Assembly: GCA_022495995.1 (NCBI GenBank)
Contig: JAFEMH010007453.1
Location: forward strand, 1-64,000
From: Adenophora triphylla var. japonica
Lineage: Eukaryota; Streptophyta; Magnoliopsida; Asterales; Campanulaceae
Length of the DNA: 64,000 bases
Reading direction: 5' to 3'
Each line of letters opens with the position of its first letter. Positions within the stretch are counted from its first letter, which is position 1. The position numbers and the translations under genes were made by a program. Shown one piece after another: positions 21,801 through 33,263 of this stretch. The notes beneath the pieces are model-generated. The model was not told the DNA's origin and did no database searches. It was given only the letters and a program-made list of their open reading frames with translations.

Positions 21801-23372
21801 AACTACTCCAAGCACGCCTCGTCGCCTCTCGCAACCGGCTCTACACCCGCCACTTCAATGGAAGGTCCACCAACCCCAACTTCAATGACATTCCGCCCGC
21901 TTCGCACGCCTACTTTGCCGGTTTGACCATGAGGGTTGAGAAACTTGAAGAGCGTAATCGCACTTTGAAGAATCACAATCAAGAGTTGAAGGATCATTTT
22001 GTTGAGGAGCTCAAGAAAAGGGGACACAAGGTTATTTTGATGGGGAATGAAGTTGTCGATGTTGAAGATGAAACCGTCAATGCTCCTAATCCCGCCAACC
22101 CCAATGCACCTACCTTCCCTCTACCCAACTACGTTCCAAACAACTACAATAATGTTCCACCACCAGTCATGTATGGGAGCTCGAGCAAATCCAAAAGACC
22201 TTATCAACCTCCTGCCGACACACCCAAGGACCACTTTGCTAACCTACCCCCTCCCACTTTACCCTTCAATTATTCCGGCCATCATATTCCTACCTACTCC
22301 ACCTCCCCTACCATCACTCAACCCCCAGCCATGCAGAACTCCAACATTGCTACAGACCCGACCGTGTTAGCATTGATTGAGCAAGTAAAAGCATTGACCG
22401 AGCAAATGGGAAAGCAAGGTGTGTCCCCCATCAAGATGCTTAATCCGAGCAAAGTTGCAACCCTGCCTCAAGATTTTAAGATGCCCAAGATGGCCATGTT
22501 TGGAGGAGTTACTTGCCCAAAGACACATTTAGACAGCTATATGTTGGCGATGAGGGCTAAAGACTGTACACCCGAGCAAATGGCAAGAATGTTCCATAGC
22601 ACATTGGAGGGGGCTGCTCTCCGTTGGTTTTTGAAGTTGAACGAGGAGGAAAGGGATACTTGGGACAAGGTTAGTAGAGTGTTCTCGGAAAAGTATCAAG
22701 CAAACATGGATTGGCAAGTTAATCGAGCTGATTTAGAGCACACGCTTCAAAAGAATGGGGAGTCGATTTATGATTTCTACAAGCGTTGGAATGATAAGTT
22801 GAGTGAAATTCAATATCCGCCCAAGGAGAATGAACAAAAATAGATTTTTTACAAGTGTTTGTTGCCCGGACACAAGTTAGCAGTTGGTAATGGTTATTTC
22901 CCCAATCTTAGGGAAATGGTAGATTCGGGAGTACGGTACGAAAGCGGCATCACCGGGATCACTCCACCGAAGGACACTGGGGCTAGTAATAATTCGTTCC
23001 GCTATAGAGCTCCCACCAACGCTGCAGTAAAGAAAGAGCCAGTGGGGCAAGTAAATTATGTGCAAGGAGGAGCTACCTTGGATGTTCAAGCTGTAATGAG
23101 GGGGAATAACAATGTTCACCGCGAGAGGGAAGTGTTTGACGATTTTGGAATGCCAATGGGCAAGGTTTTTGAAGTGCTAGTAAAGAAGGGCTTGGTCAAG
23201 CCGCTTGAGAATTATGAACCGGTAAGCCCAAGGAAAGGCTTAGACGCTTCTAATTATTGCCACTACCACAAATACAAGGGTCACACTACCGACATCGCCT
23301 TCACTCAAACGGTTAGTGCAAGACTTGATTCGGCAAGGCAAAGTAGAGAAGCCGAAGTCTCCAAATGTTGAG
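21800..23372 (+). pseudogene. Tat-B gag
   Basis: A frame open through 21923 reads SHAYFAGLTMRVEKLEERN with a coiled-coil start, a proline-rich stretch (PNPANPNAPTFPLP), then the retrotransposon gag core (DFKMPKMAMFGGVTCPKTHL, EGAALRWFLKLNEEERDTW, SIYDFYKRWNDKL). A TAG at 22841-22843 interrupts it after PPKENEQK; the same frame goes on (IFYKCLLPGHK ... GLVKPLENYEPVSP). The knuckle of Tat gags is present as CHYHKYKGHTTD but its last cysteine is lost. Ends by frameshift near 23371. Confidence 0.85.
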
Positions 23373-24539
23373 GGGAATCCTCTCCCTAACAATAGGATCC
23401 ACATGGTGGAAGGTAATTTTATCAGTTTGGTAGAGATGGAAGATGCTTTTGAGAAACCGGGCCGTCAACAGAGGAGGTGTTCTCGCCTATCGTCGAAAGG
23501 GATTGTTTGTGCCGATTTGTCCGAGTATGCCGGTTTTGCTTTCAAGAGGGTCGTGCGTAAACTCATCATTGAAGGGAAGATAGAGAATCCTAGTAAGATA
23601 GTTGGTAGTGATATTGCTATGGTAGAGAAAGACCTCACTGATCCGCCGAGTCCGTTGTGACAGATGCTGAGGCAAACTTGTGTCGCTTTGTAATTTGAGT
23701 TCAATTTATAAAGAATTTTCTTGTTATATGCCGTCTTTTGAGGAACCGTCCGTAGAAGTTGCCTCGTTAAATGATGATTATGTGGAAGAGAGTCCTAAAC
23801 CTCTCTCGTTGGCCGAAATTCACGCGTAAGTATCCGACATGGAAAAGAATGGGGTTAATCTACTCACGAGGTCCTAAGGGTATATCAAGCGTAAGATAAA
23901 GGGGCGAAGAAAGTCTTTGGTCCGAAAACCGAAGTAGCGAATCCCGATAAAGAGGACCCTATTCTCACTCAACTGAAGCTAACCCAAGCCAATATATCCT
24001 TATGGTCCTTGCTAACGTCCTCGTATGCTCACAGGATGATGTTGGAACAGAATCTTGCTGCGACTTTGGTACCGTCAGACACAAAGCCAGAAGATGTAAC
24101 GCAGATGATCGGCAACATACACTTTGGGAATATCATCACGTTTTCAGAGTTGGACATGCTGGAGTTTGGATCGGATCATAATGAACCACTGCACATTACT
24201 ATTGAGGTCAACGGGAAAAGGTTGCCACGTATTTTCATTGATAACGGTTCTGCGAGGAACATACTGCCTTCCAGGATGATGGACGTCCTTGATCTAAGTC
24301 CTACGTATTTGAGACCTTCAGCTCATTCCGTGCGAGGATACGACTCTACTAGCCTGGCCGCATTGGGAATAATCGCTTGCCTCTTACTATGCGGGATCAC
24401 CACTATGATTGCTGAGTTCCAAGTCATAGACATACCTTCCACTTTCACCATGCTGCTGGGTAGGCCATGGTTGCATCAGATGAATGGAGTCCCTTCCTCA
24501 TTGCATCAATGTGTGAAATTCCGCCGGGCGACCAAGTGA
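23373..24539 (+). pseudogene. Tat-B gag end and aspartic protease
   Basis: Broken linker segments (MEDAFEKPGRQQRRCSRL; FKRVVRKLIIEGKIENPSK) lead to the protease, best seen in the frame opening at 24009: EFGSDHNEPLHITIEVNGKR, then the active site IFIDNGSARNILP at about 24233-24271, AHSVRGYDSTSLAALG, and the flap-like MLLGRPWLHQMNGVPSSLHQ. The DxGSA triad is intact. It would mature gag-pol. Stops at about 23658 and a shift before 24009 disconnect it from gag. Confidence 0.8.
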
Positions 24540-25593
24540 CGCCATCTACAGCGATTTGGTAACGTCTCAAGGGTCAAGCACCGGGGAAAGCCGGTTCTAC
24601 AAATTCAAGACATGAAGAGGGTAGTTCAATGTTCGCCGGTTTTCGCCTAATAGCACAAGCAATAGGTTTGCGCGTAGACCTCACAAAAACATCTGGACAG
24701 AGTACGACCACTGTCGAATGATGAGAAACATGGGATTTGTACCAGATCTGGGCCGGGTGAGCATCTCCAAGGACCTACGCAAGCAATGGAAGCTACGGAT
24801 CATCGCAAAGAAACACGGTTTAGGCTATGTTATTACCCCCGAAGATCGGGTCAAGAGAAAAGAATTGAGTATCTCAAGAGGGCAAAGCTACCCTACGAGA
24901 AACCAGTAGATGAGACCATACCGCCTTTCCCTCAATAGTTACTTTGTCAAGGAAGGCGAGGAGTTCTCTTGCATGGAGTTTAACGAGCCTTGGTTCGATC
25001 ACACAGTAGACCGCAGAAAGGCTTTGAGATCTTCAGTGGACACAGAGGTCGACGGATCGAAGCCGAAACAGCCTCATGGATCCACGTCAAAAGAGAGGCA
25101 AGGTTGTCACAGCCCGAGCCTGCACACCGTCAAGACCGAAGATGAGTTGGCCGATCGCCTAGGGCAGTATCTTTGGATGAGCCGCTCTGGCCGAGGACAT
25201 AGCAGCTTCAGAGGAGTCGAGGAATGGGATGGTCGACCGCTACAAAGCATTTGGGGAATCTGAATATAGAAGATGATATGGTTGCCTATTGGAGCAGAGC
25301 ATGCATGACAATGTTGATCCAAGGACGTTGGTAACACCCATGGTTGGAAAGTCAAGAATTGGTGCGTATTTGGCGGACCCGTAGCCACGAAGCAATACAT
25401 GATCAAGAGCCGGGATTGATGCCTCCTCCCGCCGAGTCTCCCATTGGTTCCCCCAAGTCCTCTCGTTTCTTCGCAGTCATCCGTTTGTTTGAGTCTCGAT
25501 GTGTTTTCTTTTGAGTTTGAGTCTTCCTCTAAGTCTCGATGACCTCACGTCGAGGACTACGACTTAGTTGCAAATGTTGTTTTCCCTTTCGCT
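24540..25593 (+). pseudogene. Tat-B linker between protease and reverse transcriptase
   Basis: Short broken frames only (LNSYFVKEGEEFSCMEFNEP at 24910-25263 is the most protein-like; it resembles the acidic connector of Tat pol). Nothing else recognised. Confidence 0.45.
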
Positions 25594-27257
25594 ATGAATG
25601 AAAAGCTAGATCTTTCTGAGTATCCCCTCATAGCCAATCTTTTAAATGATAAATTAACTAAAAATAATGCTCAACTTAATCAAATTAACTTAGTTAATAA
25701 TGATTCATTAGAAGAAGCGGACACACTAAACAATGAATACATTAAAGAAATTTCTAAGCAAGTTATCAATCAAAAGGAAGGTCGAGCCCAAGTCGCCGAT
25801 GAGGTGTTATCATGTATTAATTTGGGAACGGAAGAGGAGCCGAGAGAGACACGGATTGGAAGCTTCTTCGAAGGGACTGAAAGGGAAGCATTGATCGAGC
25901 TGCTTAAAGAAAATTCGGATGTGTTCGCATGGTCATACAAGGATATGCCGAGGCTGGATAACTCGATAGTGGAGCACAGGATACCACTAGCACCAGACGC
26001 CAAGCCTGTCAGCGTAAATTGCGCCGCATTAAGCCGTAATGGTCTCTGCAAGTTAAAGAAGAGATAGAGAAGCTCCTCCGAGTGGGCTTTATCAGAGTTA
26101 TTGAGTATCCGACGTGGTTATCTAATATTGTGACCGTCAGTAAATCGAATGGCAAGGTTAGAGTTTGTGTTGACTTCCGAGATCTCAACAAGGCTAGCCC
26201 AAAGGATGACTTTCCGTTGCCCAACATCGACATGCTAGTAGATGCCACTGCTAACTACGAAGTCAAGTCTTTTGTAGATGGTTTTGCAGGATATAATCAG
26301 ATCAAGATGGCGGAGGCAGACCAATAGAAGACGGCTTTCACTACACCATGGGGAACATACTGTTACACTGTAATGCCATTCGGATTGAAAAATGCAGGGG
26401 CTACATACCAAAGAGCGGTCACAGCATTATTCCATGACATGATCCATAAGGAGATTGAGGTGTATGTCGACGATATGATCATTCATTCCAAAGGGTCAGA
26501 CGGTCAGCACTTTATTGACTTGAGGAAGTTCTTTGACAGGCTGCGCGAGCACTCCATGCGTCTGAATCCTGCCAAATGTACATTCGGAGTTATTCGAGGA
26601 AAGGTCCTGGGTTACATGGTCACCGAACGCGGGATTGAGGCAGATCCGAGGAAGATTCAAGCTATCATGGAGATGAGGCCACCACGTACAGAAAGGGAAG
26701 TTAAGGGATTCATGGGACGGTTACAGTACATCAGCCGCTTCATTAATCAATTGACTACTATGTGTGAGCCGATTTTTAGACTGATGAAGAAGACCGCAAG
26801 TGTAGACTGGGATTGGAAGTGTCAAGAGGCCTTTGAAGAAATCAAGAGATACTTGGTCAATCCCCCTATCCTTCGCCCCCCACATTCGGAAAAACCATTG
26901 CTCTTGTACCTAACAGTAACTGATACAGCCGTTGGGGCTATGCTGGCACAGGAAGCCAAGGATTCTCGGGTGGAGAACGCCGTTTATTTCGTTAGCCGGA
27001 AGCTGCAGGGGAGTGAGCTAAATTACTCAGCGTTGGAAAAGACTTGCACCGGGCTAGTTTGGGTGGTTAATAAACTCAAGCACTACTTGTCGCACATCCG
27101 ATTCTACCGGTGTCAAAGATGGATCCCATTAAGTATCTCTTCGACAAGCCGTCTCTCGTCCATGAGGTTAGCCAAGTGGCCGGTATTTTCGGGGAATTCG
27201 ACATCACCTATGTGCCGAGAAAAGCAAGTAAAGGGAGAGCCATGGCGCATCATTTAG
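25594..27257 (+). pseudogene. Tat-B reverse transcriptase and RNase H
   Basis: The segment at 25594-26067 ends VEHRIPLAPDAKPVS, the start of the RT domain; a one-base shift leads to 26082-26327 (VCVDFRDLNKASPKDDFPLP, VDGFAGYNQIKMAE), where a TAG replaces a codon after ADQ. 26373-27257 carries MPFGLKNAGATYQRAV, the catalytic YVDDMIIHSK, CTFGVIRGKVLGYMV, then the connection and the first RNase H (LLLYLTVTDTAVGAMLAQE, AVYFVSRKLQGSELNYSALE). All catalytic motifs are legible but at least one stop and two shifts block translation. Gypsy order and motifs are unmistakable. Confidence 0.9.
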
Positions 27258-27299
27258 CGTAGTTTCCAAGCACGTAAGAACAGGGGCTTGAACCGTAGT

Positions 27300-27780
27300 T
27301 TCCAGACGAGGGGATTTTCAGCCTTGATACAGAAGAGAGATGGCAACTATTCTTTGATGGGGCCGCAAACAAGAGAGGCAACGGAGTGGGAATCCTTTTG
27401 GTTGATCCCAAAGATGAGCACACCCCCATCGCCATCAAACTGAATTTTACAACCACCAACAATGCAAATTTGAATACGAGGCATGCATAGCCGGTTTAGA
27501 AGCGACCTTGGAGCGTAATGTGAAGGAGTTGGGAGGTATATGGAGACTCGCCTTAATTATCAATCGACGTCTAAGAAGTGGAAGACTCCGTTGACCCCTA
27601 CCCGCAGCAAAGCAGTTACTTCAGATTCACATGGAAGAGCTTAGTTAAGCAATTCAGTGGAAGTGACATTCCATTATCTACCTAGAGACAGTAAATAGAT
27701 TCGCCGACGCTTTAGCTACACCGGCTTCTTTGGTCGAAATCCCTCACGGAATGTCCGTAAACCATTCAAAGTTGGTCGGA
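27300..27780 (+). pseudogene. Tat-B second (archaeal-type) RNase H
   Basis: WQLFFDGAANKRGNGVGILL starts an RNase H fold beyond the normal one. A one-base loss after TTTNNA shifts the next motif (FEYEACIAGLE) to another frame, followed by broken VNRFADALATPASL. A duplicate RNase H after pol RT-RH is a hallmark of the Tat group. Confidence 0.75.
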
Positions 27781-29090
27781 GAGAGAACCTCGCCATCGCT
27801 AAGAAGCCTACCGCTGCGAGATTCAAGCCGACATCGAGGAGAATAAGGATCCGTGGTACGCACAAATTTATGAGTATCTCAAGAAGGGTGATGTGTCTTT
27901 TCTAGGAGACGTGAAAGCCAAAAGCTTGCGGTGCATTGAAACGATTGGCCGGACAGCTTTGTTCTACCGGATAATATGTTGTACAAAAGGCATTTCGATG
28001 GTCTCCTATTACTCGTAGACGCGAAACGGCGTAAATGATCATGGAAGAAGTACACGATGGCTTATGCGGTCCGCACATGAATGCCGAATGTTGAGACGTA
28101 AAATCACACGGTTGGGTTATTATTGGGTCACTATAGAAGCCGATCGCATCCAGCTTTGTGCGGAAATGTCCCAAATGCCAAATGTGTTCCAATCTGAACC
28201 ATGTACCCCCTCACGAGTTGTATAGCATGGTAACCCCTTGGCCATTTGCGACATGGGGATTGATGTGATTGGCAAGATTACACCGCCGGAAGCAATGGGC
28301 ATTGTTTTGTATTAGTAGCCGTGGATTACTTCACCAAGTGGATCGAGGCAAAGTCTTACAAGGTGTTGACTTCCAAAAAGGTGGCACAGCTTCATTAAGG
28401 AGGACATCATGTGCGTATATGGGGTACCAAATGAGATCATCTCGACAATGGGTCCCACTTTGGCGGAGATTGTGACAGACATCGCGCAGTTCAAGATTAC
28501 CCTGACAAGTCTTCCCCTTATAGGCCTCGACCAACGGAGCAATGGGCAGCCTAACAAGACGATTGAGCAGATAATCGAAAGACAAAGAATTCGAGGTAGG
28601 GACTGCCCGAGAGATTACCGTTGGCACTTTGGGGATATAGAACTTCCGTCCGCATGCCTACAGTGCGAAACTCCTTTTGCTCGACATATGGGATGGAGGC
28701 AGTGCTCCGCTTGAGTTGGAAGTCCCGTCTTTGAGGATCTTATTAGAGAATCAAGTAGCGTAAGTTGAATGGCTCCGTAGTCGATATGATCGTTGGCCAC
28801 ACTTGACGAGCGCAGACTCAAAGCCATGGAACACATCCGAGCCTATCAAAGATCGGGACAAAGAAGGGCTTTCAACAAAAGGTGCAGCCCTTAGACATTA
28901 AGGAAGGAGATTTGGTTTTGAAGCAGCAACTTCCCAATAAGTTCAATCCTCTTGGGAAGTGGGCCCCTACATGGACTCGGCCCGTACGTGATCAAGAAGA
29001 TATTTTCGGTAGAGCGCTTAAAATGGCGATTTGGATGGCAACGAATTCAAGGAGCCCACCAACCTCACAAGCTCGCACGCTACTATAATT
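27781..29090 (+). pseudogene. Tat-B integrase, heavily frameshifted
   Basis: Fragments in changing frames: DNMLYKRHFDG-like and HDGLCGPHMNA (zinc-binding region), GYYWVTIEADRIQLC, GIDVIGKITPPEAMG, VYGVPNEIISTMG, then SNGQPNKTIEQII and AYQRSGQRRAFNKR. Order and spacing match a gypsy integrase, but there are at least six breaks. The C-terminal end fades at about 29088. Confidence 0.75.
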
Positions 29091-29108
29091 AAGCTCTTCC
29101 TTCCCTCT

Positions 29109-29206
29109 AAAAAAAAAAAAAAAAAAAAAAAAACGCAAAAAGAAGCCCGCTAGATTGAAAACCCGTAATGGGCGGTCTAGCAATAAAAGAAAGGGTGCGT
29201 TCAAAA
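29109..29206 (+). other. Poly(A) tract and first copy of the CTAGATTG hairpin
   Basis: A 25-base A run (about 29109-29133) is followed by GCTAGATTGAAAACCCGTAA and TGGGCGGTCTAGC (about 29150-29182). GCTAGA/TCTAGC forms an outer stem and CCC/GGG an inner one. A second copy is at about 36541-36575; they were adjacent before the Athila-like insertion. Confidence 0.55.
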
Positions 29207-29211
29207 GCTCG

Positions 29212-30821
29212 TGATGGATGTGTATTTACCCATCCAAATGATGCACTTTTAGGCTTTCTTTGTGTTTGATTCCCGAGTTTTATGTATATTTGATGTGGTT
29301 TGTGAGTATTTTATGAGTACAGGGTATAGAGCTGATCAAAAGTGCATTTTATGGCTAAAAAGTGCAAAAGGAATAAAGTGGAGCGGAGCAGAGAAGAAAA
29401 AAAACTGAAATTATGAGCTCAAGGACTAAACTGGCATTTGGAAGCTTTTGGACTAAATTGAAAATATTGGAAAATTCAGGGACTGAACTGGGAATATGGA
29501 ATTTTTGGACGAATTTGATTTCTAAAAATTCGTGGGATTAAATGAAAAATAAAATCTCAAAGAGCGAAGCGTAGAAGAAGTCATTAAAGTGGTCAAAGTG
29601 CGACTGCAAAATTGTGAGACGAAACGAATAACAATTGATACTAAACACAGCCTAGCAATTGGAGCCACGGCTGGTATATGGCCGAGGACAAGCTGGTATG
29701 TGGCCGGCCAAGTTGGGCCATTTGGGGCCAAAGGAGGGGCTGCTTGGGCCAAGGCTTGGGAAATGAGGTGAAACCCACTGCAACCAAGGGCGACCGCGCT
29801 ATCCTGCAAGAGCGGCCGCGCCACAACAAGAAAAGTCTCGGCCAACTTACGGCCAACTAGGGCGGACGCGGTGTCAACGAGGGCGGCCGCGCTCAAGCCT
29901 CTTCAGCAACAAAAATCACGTATTAATCAGGGGCATTCTTGTACTTTCTCAGCCGTGGATCACAGTTTCACCCTATTCCTCCTATAAAATCACAGCAGCC
30001 ACGTAAAGAAAAGGGGATTTTATCATATCATATTTATTATTTTTCTTTTCTTTTGACAATTCCATTGAAGAAGAAGAATATTTATTCATCAATCCAGGTT
30101 TTTATTATTTGTAAATTATGAGTAGCTAAATTCTTTAGATTTGTAGATTGTTTTGATCTTTACCGAATTTCTATGCATTAATATTTTAATTCTTTCTATT
30201 TGATTCCTTCTAGTTCATTAATAGATTTTAAATTCTTGTTCTTAGATTTGAGACGTATGTTAAGATACGAACTCATCTTTGAATAATTGGGTATCGAATT
30301 CGCCATTAATTTGGGATTTTGATACATAGACCATTATTAATTGAATAACTTTAATCGGGGCCGTAATAGAAATCGATTAAAATTAGGTTTTCATATTCTT
30401 GTGTTCTTAATGTATTCTTGGCATATTGTGGAACCGTAATAGAATTTACAATATTAAGAGAATATTTAGGATTGTAATCCGGCCACCTAACCGTATCGAT
30501 CCTAGCTAAAGTGAATGAACCCTAGAAGTTGAGTTAATGTTTTATAAGTAAAATTCTGCATAGAATGATGGTAAAGTGAAATCCAATCTACGAATCTCTG
30601 CTCATAATCTGTTTTCTCGCTTAGTTAGTTTTAGTTATTTATTTTATGCTCTTAGTTTCAAATCAAAATTATAAACTTTGGCTACTAAAATTCACTGCTT
30701 TCACTTTATTTGTTTACCAACGAGTCTCTGTGGATTCGACCCCTGCAATTGCATACTGCTACACCGGTAGTGAGTACACTTGCTCGGTATTTTTATTACA
30801 AGAGGGAGTTTTCCTCCATCA
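29212..30821 (+). repeat. 5' LTR of the Athila-like element
   Basis: TGATGGATG to CTCCATCA, with a 6-bp terminal inverted repeat (TGATGG/CCATCA). It contains the phased GCGGCCGCG array (29788-29893) and a TATA box CTATAAAATC at 29991. Differences from the 3' LTR: one-base indel near 29651, a small replacement near 29905, and G for A near 30428. Confidence 0.95.
29788..30000 (+). promoter_or_regulatory. GGGCGGCCGCGC motif array and TATA box in the Athila-like LTR
   Basis: GGGCGACCGCGCT (29788), GAGCGGCCGCGCC (29810), GGGCGGACGCGGT (29860) and GGGCGGCCGCGCT (29881) are 22, 50 and 21 bp apart; a weak TCTCGGCCAAC lies in the gap near 29835. TATA box CTATAAAATC at 29991. The same stands in the 3' LTR. 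Confidence 0.65.
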
Positions 30822-30827
30822 AGTTTT

Positions 30828-30845
30828 TGGCGCCGTTGCCGGGGA
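30828..30845 (+). other. Primer-binding site of the Athila-like element
   Basis: TGGCGCCGTTGCCGGGGA, six bases after the LTR; a common PBS of Athila-type elements. Confidence 0.85.
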
Positions 30846-30879
30846 CTTGTTGCAAGTAAACAAGTAGGTTAGGTAGTGA

Positions 30880-32064
30880 ATGCAAGGTCGTCGTTCTTTG
30901 AAGCCTACATTGGTGCCATTGGACGACAACATAAATAGACTTGAGGAAGAATTTGAGGGCGATCCCCTCTTTAATCCCCTTTTCTCAGATTCGGACACCG
31001 AATCAGAACCCTCCACCACCGAGGTAGAGGAAGAAAAAGCCGAGATGGCAGAACCACCGGCACAAACTATGAATGATTTCCTGAGACCTAGGGTAGACAC
31101 ATCTACCTCTTGCATAGTGCTGTCCGATGCAGCCAAAAATTTAGAGGTCAAAGGACAATACTTTGCCATGTTGCCAAGCTTTCACGGATTGCCTGGTGAG
31201 GATGCACTTACGTTCCTTAAAGAGTATATTATTGTTGTTGCTCAATTTTTGTTAAGACAGGGAGTGACTGAGGAGCAAATTAGACTAAAGTGTTTTCCTT
31301 ACACTCTTAAGGGAGTGGCTAAAACATGGTTGCTGATGCTTGCACCGAGCAGCATTAGTACTTGGGTAGAATTGCAAGATGTGTTCCTTAAAAGATATTA
31401 CCCACATCATCTTTTGGCTAGTTTTAGACAGAAATTGATGACATTTTCCCAAGATGTGGGGGAGCCCTTTCATGAGGCATGGGAAAGATTCAATACAATG
31501 TTAATACAATGTCCCCAACACAATTTTACACTACCCTCACTGAACCAAGCCTTTTATGATGGCTTGAATGACAATGGTCAATCAATGGTTGACAATGCTG
31601 CTGGAGGCTCGATAGGAGCCAAGACCCCGGAAGAAACTAAAGCTTTATTTGAGATGTTGAGTGCTAATTCTCAACAAAAGAGTTCGAGGGGTAGAACAAG
31701 GGGGGTACTTGAATTGAATGCTAGTGATAATATTTCAAAGCAGATTGCACTTTTAAATAATAAATTGGATAAATTGACTGCTTGTGGCACTTCTGTTGGT
31801 GCCAATGTTATTACTGATTATTGTACAAATTGTGGTTTATCATCTCATGTGACTAATATGTGTCCAAGTGCAGCAAATTTCTCTTATCATACTGAACAGG
31901 CACATGCTTTCAATGGATATGGACAAAGGCCACCACCCCAAGGCAACCAATATGGCAACTACAATCCATGGGGTGGCTATCATAATCAGCAAGTGAAACC
32001 TCTTCATGTGCCACCACCTGGACAACATGATAAAGAGCCTTGGGAGCCGGCAAGTACCAAATAG
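30880..32064 (+). CDS. Gag protein of the Athila-like element
   Basis: An intact 394-residue frame starting MQGRRSLKPTLVPLDDNIN. An acidic N-terminal region (EEEFEGDP, EVEEEKAEMAE) precedes the gag core: FHGLPGEDALTFLKEY at about 107-122, FPYTLKGVAKTWLLML, FLKRYYPHHLLASFRQKL, EPFHEAWERFNTML and FYDGLNDNGQSMVDNAAGG. A CCHC knuckle CTNCGLSSHVTNMC is at about 319-332, then a Q/G/P-rich tail. It should assemble particles and bind element RNA. Start chosen because it is the first ATG, 35 bases after the PBS, and matches family starts. No stops or shifts, unlike every other gag here. Confidence 0.9.
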   Translation: MQGRRSLKPTLVPLDDNINRLEEEFEGDPLFNPLFSDSDTESEPSTTEVEEEKAEMAEPPAQTMNDFLRPRVDTSTSCIVLSDAAKNLEVKGQYFAMLPSFHGLPGEDALTFLKEYIIVVAQFLLRQGVTEEQIRLKCFPYTLKGVAKTWLLMLAPSSISTWVELQDVFLKRYYPHHLLASFRQKLMTFSQDVGEPFHEAWERFNTMLIQCPQHNFTLPSLNQAFYDGLNDNGQSMVDNAAGGSIGAKTPEETKALFEMLSANSQQKSSRGRTRGVLELNASDNISKQIALLNNKLDKLTACGTSVGANVITDYCTNCGLSSHVTNMCPSAANFSYHTEQAHAFNGYGQRPPPQGNQYGNYNPWGGYHNQQVKPLHVPPPGQHDKEPWEPASTK

Positions 32065-32120
32065 CTTAAGGATGGAGATGCAGCAAAGCAAATAGAAATA
32101 CAGATGCTGCTTTTGAAAAG

Positions 32121-33263
32121 ATGGGCACACAAGTAGAGCAGCTTGTGAAGGTTGCCCAAGAGTTGATGAAAGAGAAGAACCCACCTGAGCAAGCAAAGTC
32201 AATCACGACAGTGTGGGATGAGAGTGAAGAAATCGAGGAGGTATTTCTATCTTCTCTTGATAATATTAATTGTTTTGATAATAATGATGATGTTAATGAG
32301 AATGAAAAACTTAATCATGTTCAAAAAGACCCCGGGTGTTTCACTATCCCAATTTCTGTAAGGGGTCAAAATTTTAAAGGTTTGTTAGATCTTGGGGCAA
32401 GTGTCAATGTGATGCCCTTTCATGTTTTTAGAAGTTTGGGGGCATGTGAGTTGAAACCACCCATGAGAGACTTGCAATTGGCGGATCTCTCAATTAAAAG
32501 ACCTTTAGGGGTTCTTGAAGGGGTGTTGGTTAAAATTGATAAAATCATTATCCCCATTGACTTTTATGTGATGTGTATGGAGGGATCAAGTGAGGAGCAA
32601 TTGAAAACTCCCATTCTGCTTGGGAGGCCATTTATGTTTGACACTAAGGCCACCATTGATGTGTGTCAAGGGGTGGTGTCCTTGAGAGGCATGGGGGAAG
32701 AATGCAAGTTTGTTATGTCTAAAAATGATAAGAAAATCTCCCCCAAAGATGGTTTTGTAGGAGCCATAACTGATGTTCCAATTTTTAAATATGATGTGAA
32801 TGGATGTGAGAAAAGTGGGGATAATGCGGACGTTTGTCCCTTGGCTAGTAACATTAAGGCCGACCAATACTCTAGGAGTAACGGGTCGTATCACTCCCCA
32901 CACGACTCCCATAAAGAGTCGAATCCATCACATTTACCACAAGGGCCTTCAAAACATAAAGTTAGTGAGGAGAGTTATAGTGATTTATCTGATTCTATAT
33001 TTGCTACTATTTTTGTGCATGATAACTCTCTTGATCTTGGTTGTGAGAATGGTGTTCTGCAGGTTGCAGAAAAGGTTGAGTTTGGGGGTGAGAACCCCAA
33101 TAAAAGGAAAAGAAAAAGGGGTAAGCAAAAGCGTAAAATTTTAAAAATAAATGTGGCTTTACCCCTACTTGTTGACAATGGAGTGCTGAAATGGAAAGAG
33201 AAGGGCGTTTGTGCCCGTGAGGAGAAGAGATGGTCCAAAGGCCGCAAAGCGAAGGCCAAGTAA
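32121..33263 (+). CDS. Aspartic protease protein of the Athila-like element
   Basis: An intact 380-residue frame in a different frame from gag, 56 bases downstream. It holds FTIPISVRGQNFKGLLDLGA with active-site DLGASVNVMP, LGVLEGVLVKIDKIIIPIDF and the LLGRPFMFDTKATIDV motif of retroelement proteases. The C terminus is extended and basic (PNKRKRKRGKQKRKILK, then RWSKGRKAKAK), which looks like a nuclear localisation signal. How it is translated is unclear: gag and this frame do not overlap, so frameshifting over an overlap is not possible. An internal start or a spliced RNA is possible. In autonomous relatives pol would follow; here nothing does. Confidence 0.85.
   Translation: MGTQVEQLVKVAQELMKEKNPPEQAKSITTVWDESEEIEEVFLSSLDNINCFDNNDDVNENEKLNHVQKDPGCFTIPISVRGQNFKGLLDLGASVNVMPFHVFRSLGACELKPPMRDLQLADLSIKRPLGVLEGVLVKIDKIIIPIDFYVMCMEGSSEEQLKTPILLGRPFMFDTKATIDVCQGVVSLRGMGEECKFVMSKNDKKISPKDGFVGAITDVPIFKYDVNGCEKSGDNADVCPLASNIKADQYSRSNGSYHSPHDSHKESNPSHLPQGPSKHKVSEESYSDLSDSIFATIFVHDNSLDLGCENGVLQVAEKVEFGGENPNKRKRKRGKQKRKILKINVALPLLVDNGVLKWKEKGVCAREEKRWSKGRKAKAK

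Noticed and set aside
27781..29090. Endogenous pararetrovirus origin for the broken pol
   Set aside because: Order protease-RT-RNase H-integrase, LTRs, PBS and 5-bp duplications identify a gypsy retrotransposon.
29522..29896. 124-residue minus-strand frame, repeated in the other LTR (35252-35611)
   Set aside because: Lies across the LTR promoter array; present only because the LTR is GC-rich there, and broken by a one-base indel in the other LTR.
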